Part shown: positions 44,926 through 52,934 of the stretch, in pieces
Numbering within the stretch: position 1 is the first letter of the stretch
Layout: each line of letters opens with the position of its first letter
Origin: Fimbriimonadaceae bacterium
Lineage (GTDB): Bacteria; Armatimonadota; Fimbriimonadia; Fimbriimonadales; Fimbriimonadaceae
Assembly: GCA_019454145.1 (NCBI GenBank)
Contig: CP075366.1
Location: 1,529,564 to 1,593,563, forward strand
Length of the DNA: 64,000 nt
Direction: 5' to 3'
The notes under the pieces: generated by a model
The model's input: only the letters and a program-made list of their open reading frames with translations
Database searches by the model: none
What the model was told of the DNA's origin: nothing
Made by a program: the position numbers and the translations under genes

Positions 44926-45759
44926 ATGGACTCCGGCCGAATCATCGCTCAACTCGACCGCGTTTGCCTTCAGCCAAATGCGAAGAGTCTGAGCCTACCG
45001 ATTCATGCTGGCGAACTCATTGCGGTGACAGGTGCTACCGCTTCGGGAAAGTCTCACTTACTCGAAACACTTGCAGGTGAAGCTTCACCTGCAAGTGGAA
45101 AGATTACGAAACCAAAAGAAACGCACTTCTGCGGAGACCCGGTGTTTCCACGGCGGGCTACTCCCCTTTCGTTAGCTAAAGCTTCTCTGCCCCGCGGGGA
45201 TTCCCAACGTGCCGTGATTGTGCTCAACGCTCTGCAACTGACAGATCTACGCGACGAACCTGTCGCCAGACTAACACCCGGTCAAATGATTGCAGCTTCT
45301 TTGATTTCTTGCTTAGTGCCGGAAATCGGATTGAGCATCATAGACGGTCACCTCGATCTGCTTGATCCTTGGACGCTTGATGGAGTCATGAACCTGATTC
45401 ACGATGACCAAGAAACTGGTAAGTCGTTTGTGATCTCAAGCAACCAGCCTTCGTTGGTGGAGCAATGCGACCAGGTCGTGATTTTGCGGAACGAAGAAGC
45501 AATTTTTGCTGGCAGTATTAGTGAGTTGCTGACCGCCGCCGCCCCGGCTGAGCTTATTATTGATTGCGCTGACCCATCCGCTGTTCAGGCGATGGTTGAT
45601 CCATTTATTTTGTCGGCAAAGCAATCTCCAGGAACGCTGACCATTACCACGCACAAGGGTCAAGCGGTTGCCGCCCAATTGCTGACCCACGGTTACGGGG
45701 CTGTGAAGCTTGTTGTCCTCAAAGAACCCACAGTCAAGGAAGCTTTACTCACTTTTTGA
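44926..45759 (+). CDS. Degenerate ABC-type ATPase (277 aa), probably not a normal transporter subunit
   Basis: The P-loop is present as TGATASGKSHLLE (near 35). The signature is LTPGQMIAASL instead of LSGGQ (near 117). The Walker B region reads IGLSIIDGHLDLLDPW, so the Asp stays but the catalytic Glu is replaced by Gly. A switch-like VISSNQPSL replaces the usual SHD. The C-terminus resembles the regulatory part of ABC subunits. It may bind ATP and hydrolyse it slowly or not at all. It follows the M24 peptidase without spacing (TAA-ATG) and is the last gene of the operon, convergent with selB. A 30-base perfect palindrome lies inside, at codons 48-58. Confidence 0.7.
   Translation: MDSGRIIAQLDRVCLQPNAKSLSLPIHAGELIAVTGATASGKSHLLETLAGEASPASGKITKPKETHFCGDPVFPRRATPLSLAKASLPRGDSQRAVIVLNALQLTDLRDEPVARLTPGQMIAASLISCLVPEIGLSIIDGHLDLLDPWTLDGVMNLIHDDQETGKSFVISSNQPSLVEQCDQVVILRNEEAIFAGSISELLTAAAPAELIIDCADPSAVQAMVDPFILSAKQSPGTLTITTHKGQAVAAQLLTHGYGAVKLVVLKEPTVKEALLTF
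45068..45097. repeat. 30-base perfect palindrome within a coding region
   Basis: CACTTGCAGGTGAAG followed immediately by its exact reverse complement, CTTCACCTGCAAGTG, with no loop. It encodes TLAGEASPASG just after the P-loop of the degenerate ABC ATPase. A perfect 15-bp inverted repeat without spacer is not expected by chance in a coding region of this size. Confidence 0.7.
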
Positions 45760-45767
45760 CTATCTGA

Positions 45768-47603
45768 TCATAAAATAACTCTTTGATCGCCCTGTCGCAT
45801 TGTCACACCAATAGAATCGCAGTACTCTAGGAATGGGATCACATACTTGCGCGAGGAAGAAAACGCCTCGCGGACGTCGGCGGCAGAAAAACGTTTCCCT
45901 GAGAATTTCTCTTTTAACTCTTCAATAATTTTGCTTAGTAAAATCTCCGAGTAATAAATATTTTCATCCAAGCGGAGTAGCTCGCCAGATTCAACTCCGA
46001 TACGCAAGATTTCATCAACCGCTTGTGTCGGCACATTAAGCAACTTAACGAGATCAAACGGCGATGGCGAACTCATTTTTCCTTCATTCAAGTGTAAGAT
46101 CGTGCGGTCTAGAAGTGTCCGCTGTCGGCTGTTTAATACTGGCCGATGGCCGTAGTCCGCAATATTAGTACCTTCAGATCGAATCAGTCGTTCGTGTGTC
46201 CAGAAGGTAATCAAGCGATCAAGCGATTTGCCTCGCCAGGGCAGATCAGCCGCCTTAGCTACCATTTCCCGCGGAACCATGGCTTTAGTTGGATTGTCCT
46301 CGTGAATCGCCCTTAAGGCAATAAGAAAGCGGTCGGTTGCGAGACGATAGTTTTCGCCAGTGAACCAAAGTCCAGCAAAACCGAGGATTTCTCCGGCAGT
46401 TTTTGATCGTTCAATCTCATCGCCGATTTGCTGAACCGTTTTGCCAAGCAGACGGGCAACTTCGCTTGCCATAATGCCAACAGGTGCGTTATGAATAACC
46501 TTCACCAAATCGTTTCCACTCGCCGAGCCTCGCTCGCCAGCAAACGAATTCTTCCGCCGAACCCGCGCCTCGGGAACAGTTACCTTCCCTCCGCCAAGTA
46601 GATAGACGGGGCTGAAATTACGCACGATCACGGGTTGATCTTTAGCGACAACGGTTGAGCGCTCGCATCTAAACTGAACGAGTTCTTCGTCGTTGTCGTT
46701 CAAAAAAACCTTCGCGATCACTTCATCCGAGCCAACCGAAACTCTTACACGTGATCCATGTTTTGGTTTTTGAATCCAGTTCAGGCTTGTGTCAAAAATC
46801 TCCGTCACAAATGCGGCCCCAGGATGGCAGATCACGTCCCCGCGTTGAACTTCTTCTAAGTCAATTCCCGCCAAATTCACGGCTACGCGCTGACCAACTT
46901 CTGCTTCTGATGCTGACTTGCCATGCGTCTGAATCCCTTTTGCTCTGGACTTGATGATGCGCGGGAGCAATACTAGCGGCTCGCCGACTTTCAATTTGCC
47001 TCTCGCCATTGTCCCGGTGGCAACTGTGCCAAAACCAGGCAAAGAAAAAACTCGGTCAACGGGGAGATACCAAAGCCCTTCGCGCGCTTGAGACTCAAGT
47101 TTTAGAAGTCTCACGAGTTCAGATTTGAGTTCTTCAAGCCCGGTGCCCTTAGTGCTCGAAACACAAATTACGGCGGACCCTTCAAATCGAGTGCCCGTCA
47201 GCATGTCGGAAACTTGAAACTTAACGAGTTCAATGGAATCGTCATCCGCTAAGTCAGCGCGGGTGATCACAACCACAAGCTTTTGCACGGGAAGGAGATT
47301 GACAACCTGAAAATGCTCAATCGTTTGGGGCATCACACCCGAATCTGCGGCTACACAAAGCATGACCACGTCCATGCCGAGCGCACCAACCAGCATGTTG
47401 CCCACAAATTTTTCGTGACCAGGCACATCAACAATGGAAACCTGTCCAATTTCTGGGAGAGTGATTGAAGCGAAACCGATATCAATTGTTAGACCGCGCA
47501 CCTGCTCTTCGGGCAGACGATCAGTATCAGTGCCGGTTAAAGCCCGGATCAAGCTGGTTTTTCCGTGATCAACGTGACCCGCTGTGCCAATGAGTTGGGC
47601 CAT
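45768..47603 (-). CDS. selB: SelB, selenocysteine-specific elongation factor
   Basis: 611-aa GTPase that brings Sec-tRNA to UGA codons with a SECIS. G1 GTAGHVDHGKTSL, G2 region RGLTIDIGF (the SelB form), G3 DVPGHEKFVGNM, G4 as VVITRAD (Arg where Lys is usual). Domains II and III follow, then winged-helix repeats at the C-terminus (about 370-611) that bind SECIS RNA. The start is ATG 47603 without a clear Shine-Dalgarno. It implies selenoprotein synthesis in this organism. selA, selD, tRNA-Sec and a selenoprotein are not seen in the window. It lies convergent with the ABC-like gene. Confidence 0.92.
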   Translation of the reverse strand: MAQLIGTAGHVDHGKTSLIRALTGTDTDRLPEEQVRGLTIDIGFASITLPEIGQVSIVDVPGHEKFVGNMLVGALGMDVVMLCVAADSGVMPQTIEHFQVVNLLPVQKLVVVITRADLADDDSIELVKFQVSDMLTGTRFEGSAVICVSSTKGTGLEELKSELVRLLKLESQAREGLWYLPVDRVFSLPGFGTVATGTMARGKLKVGEPLVLLPRIIKSRAKGIQTHGKSASEAEVGQRVAVNLAGIDLEEVQRGDVICHPGAAFVTEIFDTSLNWIQKPKHGSRVRVSVGSDEVIAKVFLNDNDEELVQFRCERSTVVAKDQPVIVRNFSPVYLLGGGKVTVPEARVRRKNSFAGERGSASGNDLVKVIHNAPVGIMASEVARLLGKTVQQIGDEIERSKTAGEILGFAGLWFTGENYRLATDRFLIALRAIHEDNPTKAMVPREMVAKAADLPWRGKSLDRLITFWTHERLIRSEGTNIADYGHRPVLNSRQRTLLDRTILHLNEGKMSSPSPFDLVKLLNVPTQAVDEILRIGVESGELLRLDENIYYSEILLSKIIEELKEKFSGKRFSAADVREAFSSSRKYVIPFLEYCDSIGVTMRQGDQRVIL

Positions 47604-47614
47604 TTCTTAGCTTA

Positions 47615-48496
47615 TCAGGATTGAGGAACGAAATCGTGACGTTGGAGCGAATCACCTTCTGCTACCCACAGTTCAAATGTACCGCTTGTGGTTGCCGCGC
47701 CAAAACCGCCTTGCTTATCCAATGCCAGAACAACGCAAGGGATTTCTAAACTCTTCGGTTGGCGTTTTCTCATAATTTGCGCGACTTCATTGCACGCGTC
47801 CATTGCAGAAGCTCCATTCCGCATGAATTCAACCGCTCGGAAGGATGCACAAGCTTTCCAAAGTTCTTCCCCCATTCCGGTGGCTCCGGCGCAACCGGCT
47901 TCGTTATCGGCATAAATTCCGGCACCAACAATTGGAGAGTCACCGACACGACCGGGCATTTTATAAGGCATGCCGCTGGTCGAACTGCAGGCGACAAAGT
48001 CGTTATTTTCGCGCGCGAGCATCGTCACAGTGTCGTGCGGCGGCTCGTCTTCAACGGCGTGTACATACTGCCGGGCTTGATCGGGGTTGACAAGAAACAT
48101 CTCGAATCTTCTAGCGATTTCTTCAGTTACAAGGTTTTGAGGGGTGAGTCCCTGTGAGATTGCAAACCGTCGAGCTTGATCGCCGGCGAGCATGACGTGA
48201 TTTGTGCGTTCCATTACATAACGAGCTGCGGTTATCGCGGGGAGAATTCCACGTAAAGCGCATACAGCCCCAGCACTGAGGTCTTTGCCAAGCATGCAGC
48301 TGGCATCAAGCTCCAGCTCGCCATCGGTATTGGGCAGGCTTCCTTTGCCGATTGCAACCAATGTTGGGTCAGCTTCAGCGGCGGTTAATCCTGCTTCGAT
48401 GGCATCAAGCATGCTTCCGCCCGCGTTGGATTTAATTAGTGCGGCTTTAATCGCCACTTCGCCTGGTCGTTTCCACGTCGAAACAATCGTTCTCAC
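47615..48496 (-). CDS. N-terminal-nucleophile asparaginase family (glycosylasparaginase/isoaspartyl peptidase-like)
   Basis: 293-aa hydrolase. Seen: AGGSMLDAIEAGLTAAEADPTLVAIGKGSLPN (N-terminal part), a nucleophile-type HDTVTMLA with Thr near 155 where autocatalytic cleavage would occur, GRVGDSPIVGAGIYADN and GCAGATGMGE, all typical of the N4-(beta-N-acetylglucosaminyl)-L-asparaginase family. No signal peptide is visible, so a cytoplasmic role such as removing isoaspartyl or Asn-linked residues is likelier. GTG start with TAGTAT six bases upstream, no Shine-Dalgarno. It lies 11 bases before selB, so the two may be co-transcribed. Confidence 0.85.
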   Translation of the reverse strand: MRTIVSTWKRPGEVAIKAALIKSNAGGSMLDAIEAGLTAAEADPTLVAIGKGSLPNTDGELELDASCMLGKDLSAGAVCALRGILPAITAARYVMERTNHVMLAGDQARRFAISQGLTPQNLVTEEIARRFEMFLVNPDQARQYVHAVEDEPPHDTVTMLARENNDFVACSSTSGMPYKMPGRVGDSPIVGAGIYADNEAGCAGATGMGEELWKACASFRAVEFMRNGASAMDACNEVAQIMRKRQPKSLEIPCVVLALDKQGGFGAATTSGTFELWVAEGDSLQRHDFVPQS

Positions 48497-48519
48497 CCAG
48501 CGATACTACCAAACAGAAG

Positions 48520-48942
48520 TTACTCTTTCCGTTTTGGCCCAGCGGGAGCGAACAGGATTCTGTTTGCTTCTGGCGCGAGTTGGGATTCAAGGCGAGCCAG
48601 ATACTCTCTTGACTCACTCTCAAAAACAAACCGGCCGCTGACTTCGCCCTGCCAAATGGTTTCTATCACCCAGTCGGGAACTGGCAAGAAAACTATTCGC
48701 TCTGGCGGAACGATTTTTATACTCAGGATCGACGATGAACCGAGAGGGTCGGGATAGGTGAATTCCAGCATCAAAAAGTCAGGCTCGTAGACCGTGGTTC
48801 CCATTTGAACATCGCCCTTTTCCCGACCAGCAATCACAGTTTCTTGGTCGTATGCACCTTCGCTTGGGAATTCGCCACGCCTCAATTCCTCAAAGATTTT
48901 TCGTTTCTTTTCCGCGATAAATACGTTCAACTGCGATGCCAT
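48520..48942 (-). CDS. Conserved-looking protein of unknown function next to flagellin (140 aa)
   Basis: Soluble, mixed alpha/beta protein starting MASQLNVFIAEKKRKIFEELRRGEFPSEG. It contains PDFLMLEFTYPDPLGSSSILSIKI, PPERIVFLPVPDWVIETIWQGEVSG and FESESREYLARLESQL. I do not recognise the family; it does not look like the flagellin-binding regulator FliW. The frame starts at TTG 48951, but ATG 48942 is more natural. It is divergent from the flagellin gene with a 200-base shared leader region and 24 bases upstream of the asparaginase start. A flagellum-linked role is possible only by position. Confidence 0.6.
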   Translation of the reverse strand: MASQLNVFIAEKKRKIFEELRRGEFPSEGAYDQETVIAGREKGDVQMGTTVYEPDFLMLEFTYPDPLGSSSILSIKIVPPERIVFLPVPDWVIETIWQGEVSGRFVFESESREYLARLESQLAPEANRILFAPAGPKRKE

Positions 48943-49024
48943 TAAGTTCAATTCTATCTGTTTCCTATCCCGGTAATTTGACTAGCCGTAACAAATACCA
49001 GTGTTTTTTCACCCTGGTAATTCT

Positions 49025-49057
49025 TCGGGCAAAACCCCGTAATCAATCGGGCAAAAC
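49025..49057. repeat. Two direct repeats TCGGGCAAAAC upstream of flagellin
   Basis: TCGGGCAAAAC occurs at 49025-49035 and 49047-49057, spaced 22 bases apart, about two DNA turns. Each copy can also form a short hairpin (CGGG/CCCG and ATCG/CGAT). This could be a binding site for a regulator, or two small RNA stem-loops. Confidence 0.5.
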
Positions 49058-49145
49058 GATTCCAGGCGGATGGTCAGGAAGACCGCGTCGGTAACGGCCC
49101 GCACGATCAAACAGAAACCTTAACTGGATTCACGGAAGAAAAACC
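49058..49145 (+). promoter_or_regulatory. Flagellin mRNA leader with CsrA-like GGA sites
   Basis: GGTC-AGGAA-GACC (49072-49084) presents GGA in a 5-base hairpin loop, and CACGGAAG (49131-49138) is a second GGA site overlapping the Shine-Dalgarno about 8 bases before ATG. This pair matches the arrangement known for CsrA sites on Bacillus hag mRNA. No csrA or fliW is in the window, so it remains a hypothesis. Confidence 0.4.
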
Positions 49146-50549
49146 ATGTCGTTTCGAATCAACACTAACATCAATGCAATGAACGCGCTTCGCAACCTCG
49201 GTATGACCGGGATGGAAGCGAGCAAATCTACGACTCGGCTCTCAACGGGTTTACGAATCAACAGCGGCGCTGATGACCCATCAGGTCTTATCGCTTCAGA
49301 AAGCTACCGCGCACAGTTGAGCGGTATTGATCAAGCTCTTCGTAACAACCAAGACGCCCTGAACTTCTCCAAAACCGCTGAAGGTGGTCTTGACGAAGTC
49401 AACCGACTGCTTCGCGATGCTCGATCCTTGGCTGTTGCCAACGGTAACGGTACGCTCGACTCAACCCAAAAGCAAGCTAACCAAACTCAGTTGAACAGCA
49501 TCCTCGCGTCGATCGACCGAATTGCTTCTAACACTGCGTTCGGAACCAAGAAGCTTTTGAACGGTTCTGCTGGCACACGAGCTAGCGTTATCACCGGTAC
49601 CGCTATTGCAAGCGCTTCGTTCGGCGGCAAAATCGGCCTTGGTGCTGTAACCGCAGCTGACGCTATCGACGTTGACGTAACCACGGCTGCTACCATTGCA
49701 AGTCACACTGGTACCCGAGCAATCGCTACTGGTGCAACTGCAGTTGGTGCTGGTTCGTTCACTCTGAACGGCAAGTCCTTCTCAACCGATTCGACCACAA
49801 CCCGAGACCAATTGGTGGCTCAGCTGAACGCTGCAACCGCTGAAACTGGTGTCCAAGCAAGCGTAAACGGTACGAACAACATTGTTCTGACCCAAACCGG
49901 CTATGGTAGCGGTAACCGAATCGACCTCGTAGATGCAAACGGTATCATCCAATCCGCTGCTGGCGTAGTCGGCGTTGCTGGTGTTGATGCAGTTGCTACT
50001 GTTAGCTACACCGATGGTACAAGCACCTTCACCTCAACCTTCAACAAGGGTAAGGGCCTTGAACTCAAGGATGCTGATGGTAACACAGTTAATCTTCGAG
50101 TTGCTGGAAACGCTGTTGCAACCTTGACCAACGCTATCCAAATCGACAGCGGAGCTGCTAGCTTCCAAATCGGTGGAAACGCAGGTCAAACCGCTAGCCT
50201 TTCGCTCGGTAACTTCGGACAAGCTGCTCTTGGCTTCACCGCTTCGAACAGCGACATCTCCGGTACCGACATGAGCGGTGCGATGAATGCAATCGACGCA
50301 GCGATCTCCAAGGTTGCTGATGCTCGTGGCAAGATCGGTTCGTTCATGAAGAACACCCTTGAGTCCAACGTTCGCAGCCTCGGTATTGCGAAGGAAAACC
50401 TCGCTGCAACCGAAAGCTCAATCCGAGAAATCGACGTTGCAGAAGAAATGACCAACTACACCAAGTTGCAAATCCTTCAACAATCCGGTCTCTCGATGCT
50501 GGCTCAAGCGAACCAAGCACCACAATCAGTTCTTTCACTTCTCCGATAA
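49146..50549 (+). CDS. Flagellin
   Basis: 467-aa filament protein. The N-terminal D0/D1 region is classic: MSFRINTNINAMNALRNL, TRLSTGLRINSGADDPSGLI and NNQDALNFSKTAEGGLDEVN. The C-terminal D1/D0 region has AISKVADARGKIGSFMKNTLES, then SSIREIDVAEEMTNYTKLQIL and the end QANQAPQSVLSLLR. The middle (about 140-350) is a variable domain with flagellin_IN-like sequence (GSFTLNGKSFSTDSTTTRDQL). It has a CGGAAG Shine-Dalgarno and its own terminator. There is no flagellar operon around it. The adjacent convergent O-GlcNAc-transferase-like gene suggests glycosylation. Confidence 0.97.
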   Translation: MSFRINTNINAMNALRNLGMTGMEASKSTTRLSTGLRINSGADDPSGLIASESYRAQLSGIDQALRNNQDALNFSKTAEGGLDEVNRLLRDARSLAVANGNGTLDSTQKQANQTQLNSILASIDRIASNTAFGTKKLLNGSAGTRASVITGTAIASASFGGKIGLGAVTAADAIDVDVTTAATIASHTGTRAIATGATAVGAGSFTLNGKSFSTDSTTTRDQLVAQLNAATAETGVQASVNGTNNIVLTQTGYGSGNRIDLVDANGIIQSAAGVVGVAGVDAVATVSYTDGTSTFTSTFNKGKGLELKDADGNTVNLRVAGNAVATLTNAIQIDSGAASFQIGGNAGQTASLSLGNFGQAALGFTASNSDISGTDMSGAMNAIDAAISKVADARGKIGSFMKNTLESNVRSLGIAKENLAATESSIREIDVAEEMTNYTKLQILQQSGLSMLAQANQAPQSVLSLLR

Positions 50550-50569
50550 TTCGGACAATTGAACAGAAC

Positions 50570-50602
50570 AAAAGCCCTTCCCTAACGGGAGGGGCTTTTT
50601 AA
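50570..50602. terminator. Bidirectional terminator between flagellin and the glycosyltransferase gene
   Basis: Stem AAAAGCCCTTCCC / GGGAGGGGCTTTT (50570-50582 and 50587-50599, one wobble) with loop TAAC. T-rich on both sides (CTTTTT on plus, CTTTTGTTCTGTTC on minus), so it can end both convergent genes. Confidence 0.88.
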
Positions 50603-50617
50603 TTTGTGCGAGTTGAT

Positions 50618-52825
50618 TTAAGCGTAGTCTTCTAGAGCATCAACAAGTTCGCGGAATAGCTCCTTGGTTTCGCAAATCGGGCTGAGAATCATCCGGTTCC
50701 GCAATGAACATCGTAAATCCTCAAGTTCTTGGTGGTTATTGAAGAATGACACTGCTTGTTCTACGTAAGCGTTTCTATCGCGGGCGATCCACTGTTGGTA
50801 GCCAACCGCTTGCAAAATGCTCCGACTTGAACCAGCGCCTAAACCTGCTTGGTTCAAGCTGATCACTGGAACTCCCATCCAAAGCGACTCCATAATCGTG
50901 ATGGATCCCGATGATGGGAACGGATCGAGACTAACGTCAACTTGGTTAAAACTTGCAAAATGCGCGGTTCGCCCGCCTGCTTGGCGGAAGATGATTCGGT
51001 CGGTATCTATGCCAAGATTCTTGAACCATGCAAGATACTGCCTTCGCAAACTGCCCGAAGCTAAAGTTCGATTCTTGATCAGTAACCGACTGCCAGGTGT
51101 GGCGCGCAGAATATCGGCCCAAACTTCAATCACCAATTTGTTGAGCTTACGAGTCTGGTTAAAACTTCCGAACGTAAATGGTTCCCCTTTTGTGCAAGGG
51201 GGAGCCGAGAGCGGCGTTTCAAGTTCCGGCTGAACAAACCCGTAAATCGAGCGACTCAGCCGCAAGACTTTTTCTGTAAGCCATGTTTCTCCGCCTTGTG
51301 GGACAACCTCTTTGTCAGCAAGGAAGGTACTGACAGATTCAAGGCCTAGAGTTGAACCGGCGGTCGCACAAGCGACTTGGATAGGAGCGGCGTGATGAAC
51401 GAGAACCCCAAGTCTTCCGTTCGCTCCGTGCCCGGTGAGATCAACAAGAGCATCAATATGGTCTTCTCGGATAATCGTAGAAACTGTGAGGTCATCTAAT
51501 CCAACCATCGGTCGGAATTTATCAGTGAGTTCGGAAATTCGCTCTGATTGCTTGCCGTCGCTTGCTTCGCTCGAATAAACGTAAACTTGGCATCTGTCAG
51601 TATCGCGACCGCTGAGCAACGCTTCAAGCCAATAGCCTTGAGGAGTATCTTCGATTTTCCCCACCAAAAATCCTAGTCGGCGAATCTGCGGCGGCTTTGG
51701 TGATCTTGGCGGTTGGCCGAAAGCAAATCGTTTTGACCAGTTCTGCGCCGCTTGTTTAACCAGTTCCGGCCCGGCCATCAAGCTACAACCCATGGACTGC
51801 ACGATGTTGCTGGCCGATTGGCGATTGTTGGGATCTAAAACCAAAGCTTGGCTGAACGCCTGAACCGATTCATCTACCATGCTTGAATCCAGATAGATCA
51901 GCCCGATGCAGTTGTGGGCATCCGACATATTTGGATCAATGCCAAGCGCACGGTGGCAACTCTGCATCGCTTCATCTAAACGACCGAGCCTGCGAAGAGC
52001 CTCACCCCTAGTACAGTAAGCAACCGACAAGTTGTCGTCAATTTGAGTCGCTTGGATACAAGCTTCCAAAGCTTGCGCAGGTTTTCCAAGTTCTAAAAAT
52101 GTTTTGCCTAAATTTCCGTATGCTTCGGCGTAACGAGGATTCAGGCGAATCGCAGTACGATATGCTTCTTCAGCACTGTGGCTTTGACCCAAGGCGGCGA
52201 GGGCCAAACCAAGAGAATTATAAGCTGGAACAAAACCTTTATCAATCAGCAAAGCCGAGTGGCAAGCTGCCATTGATTGATCGAACTCGTGCATATGATA
52301 AAAGCAGATTGCCAGTTCGTTGTAAGCCTGCGCGTGGCTCGGATCGTAGCCTACTGCGAGACGGAAATGTTCCGCCGCACTTCGCCATTCTTTGAGCGCA
52401 AAATGGAGTTGAGCCAGGTGATAGTGAGTATCCGAAAGAGACGGATTAATATCCAAAGCTCGGTGAAAGGCTGCCATCGCCTCTTCAAGTTCGCCCAAGC
52501 CAGTGAGGGCCGAACCGTATGATGACCAAGCTTCAGCAAACTGCGGATGAGCCATCGTGAGGTGCTTGAGCAACTGAACGGCTTCATCGTATTCTTGATG
52601 ACCAAGTTTAACCGTAGATAGTAAGTACAGCGCATCGAGGTTCTCCGGATCGTGCGCCAAAATCTTTTCGTAAATAGGTTCGGCCATGTGATGCCGATGT
52701 TCCCGCTGATGCCCCAAAGCCGCCTGTAACTCCGTTGCGAAGGAAGACCCAGCGGAACGTAGTTCAAAGCCTTTGGTGAGATCACGGGCCGATCGATCAG
52801 CCGTTTTGCGCAAGAACCTATTCAT
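50618..52825 (-). CDS. TPR protein with O-GlcNAc-transferase (SPINDLY/GT41)-like domain
   Basis: 735-aa cytoplasmic protein. About residues 20-350 are a chain of tetratricopeptide repeats (for example DALYLLSTVKLGHQEYDEAV and LDINPSLSDTHYHLAQLH). The C-terminal half is GT41-like: IDALVDLTGHGANGRLGVL, HHAAPIQVACATAGSTLGLESVSTFLAD (first half), FTFGSFNQTRKLNKLVIEVWADIL, and DVSLDPFPSSGSITIMESLWMGVPVI. These are the UDP-GlcNAc site motifs. ATG 52825 has GGAG five bases upstream. An extra APPCTKGEP stretch (near 545) coincides with a DNA palindrome. It probably modifies flagellin, its convergent neighbour. Confidence 0.88.
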   Translation of the reverse strand: MNRFLRKTADRSARDLTKGFELRSAGSSFATELQAALGHQREHRHHMAEPIYEKILAHDPENLDALYLLSTVKLGHQEYDEAVQLLKHLTMAHPQFAEAWSSYGSALTGLGELEEAMAAFHRALDINPSLSDTHYHLAQLHFALKEWRSAAEHFRLAVGYDPSHAQAYNELAICFYHMHEFDQSMAACHSALLIDKGFVPAYNSLGLALAALGQSHSAEEAYRTAIRLNPRYAEAYGNLGKTFLELGKPAQALEACIQATQIDDNLSVAYCTRGEALRRLGRLDEAMQSCHRALGIDPNMSDAHNCIGLIYLDSSMVDESVQAFSQALVLDPNNRQSASNIVQSMGCSLMAGPELVKQAAQNWSKRFAFGQPPRSPKPPQIRRLGFLVGKIEDTPQGYWLEALLSGRDTDRCQVYVYSSEASDGKQSERISELTDKFRPMVGLDDLTVSTIIREDHIDALVDLTGHGANGRLGVLVHHAAPIQVACATAGSTLGLESVSTFLADKEVVPQGGETWLTEKVLRLSRSIYGFVQPELETPLSAPPCTKGEPFTFGSFNQTRKLNKLVIEVWADILRATPGSRLLIKNRTLASGSLRRQYLAWFKNLGIDTDRIIFRQAGGRTAHFASFNQVDVSLDPFPSSGSITIMESLWMGVPVISLNQAGLGAGSSRSILQAVGYQQWIARDRNAYVEQAVSFFNNHQELEDLRCSLRNRMILSPICETKELFRELVDALEDYA
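51183..51206. repeat. Palindromic repeat in the O-GlcNAc-transferase-like gene
   Basis: CCCCTT / AAGGGG (51184-51189 and 51096-type arm at 51196-51201) forms a hairpin with a 6-base loop. It encodes SAPPCTKGEP, a stretch that looks inserted between two conserved parts of the GT41 domain. It resembles dispersed CCCCTTNNNNNNAAGGGGG repeats, another palindrome class than that in argS. Confidence 0.45.
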
Positions 52826-52934
52826 CCAAACTCCGGGCAAAGTTATTCCGCCCTGGTATTTCTATCGGGAGTTACTTTATGTTTTTGAAGGCAAAAGTTG
52901 AAAAAGTTAATAGTAATTTTGCGGGTACATAAAA

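Noticed and set aside
48520-48942. FliW, flagellin-binding regulator
   Set aside because: Position fits, but the characteristic FliW motifs (for example a FPEGIPGF-type segment) are absent.
49020-49145. Cyclic di-GMP (GEMM) riboswitch in front of flagellin
   Set aside because: GGGCAAAAC looks like part of the GEMM core, but the second half (GCAAAGCC-type and receptor) is missing and the repeats form separate hairpins.
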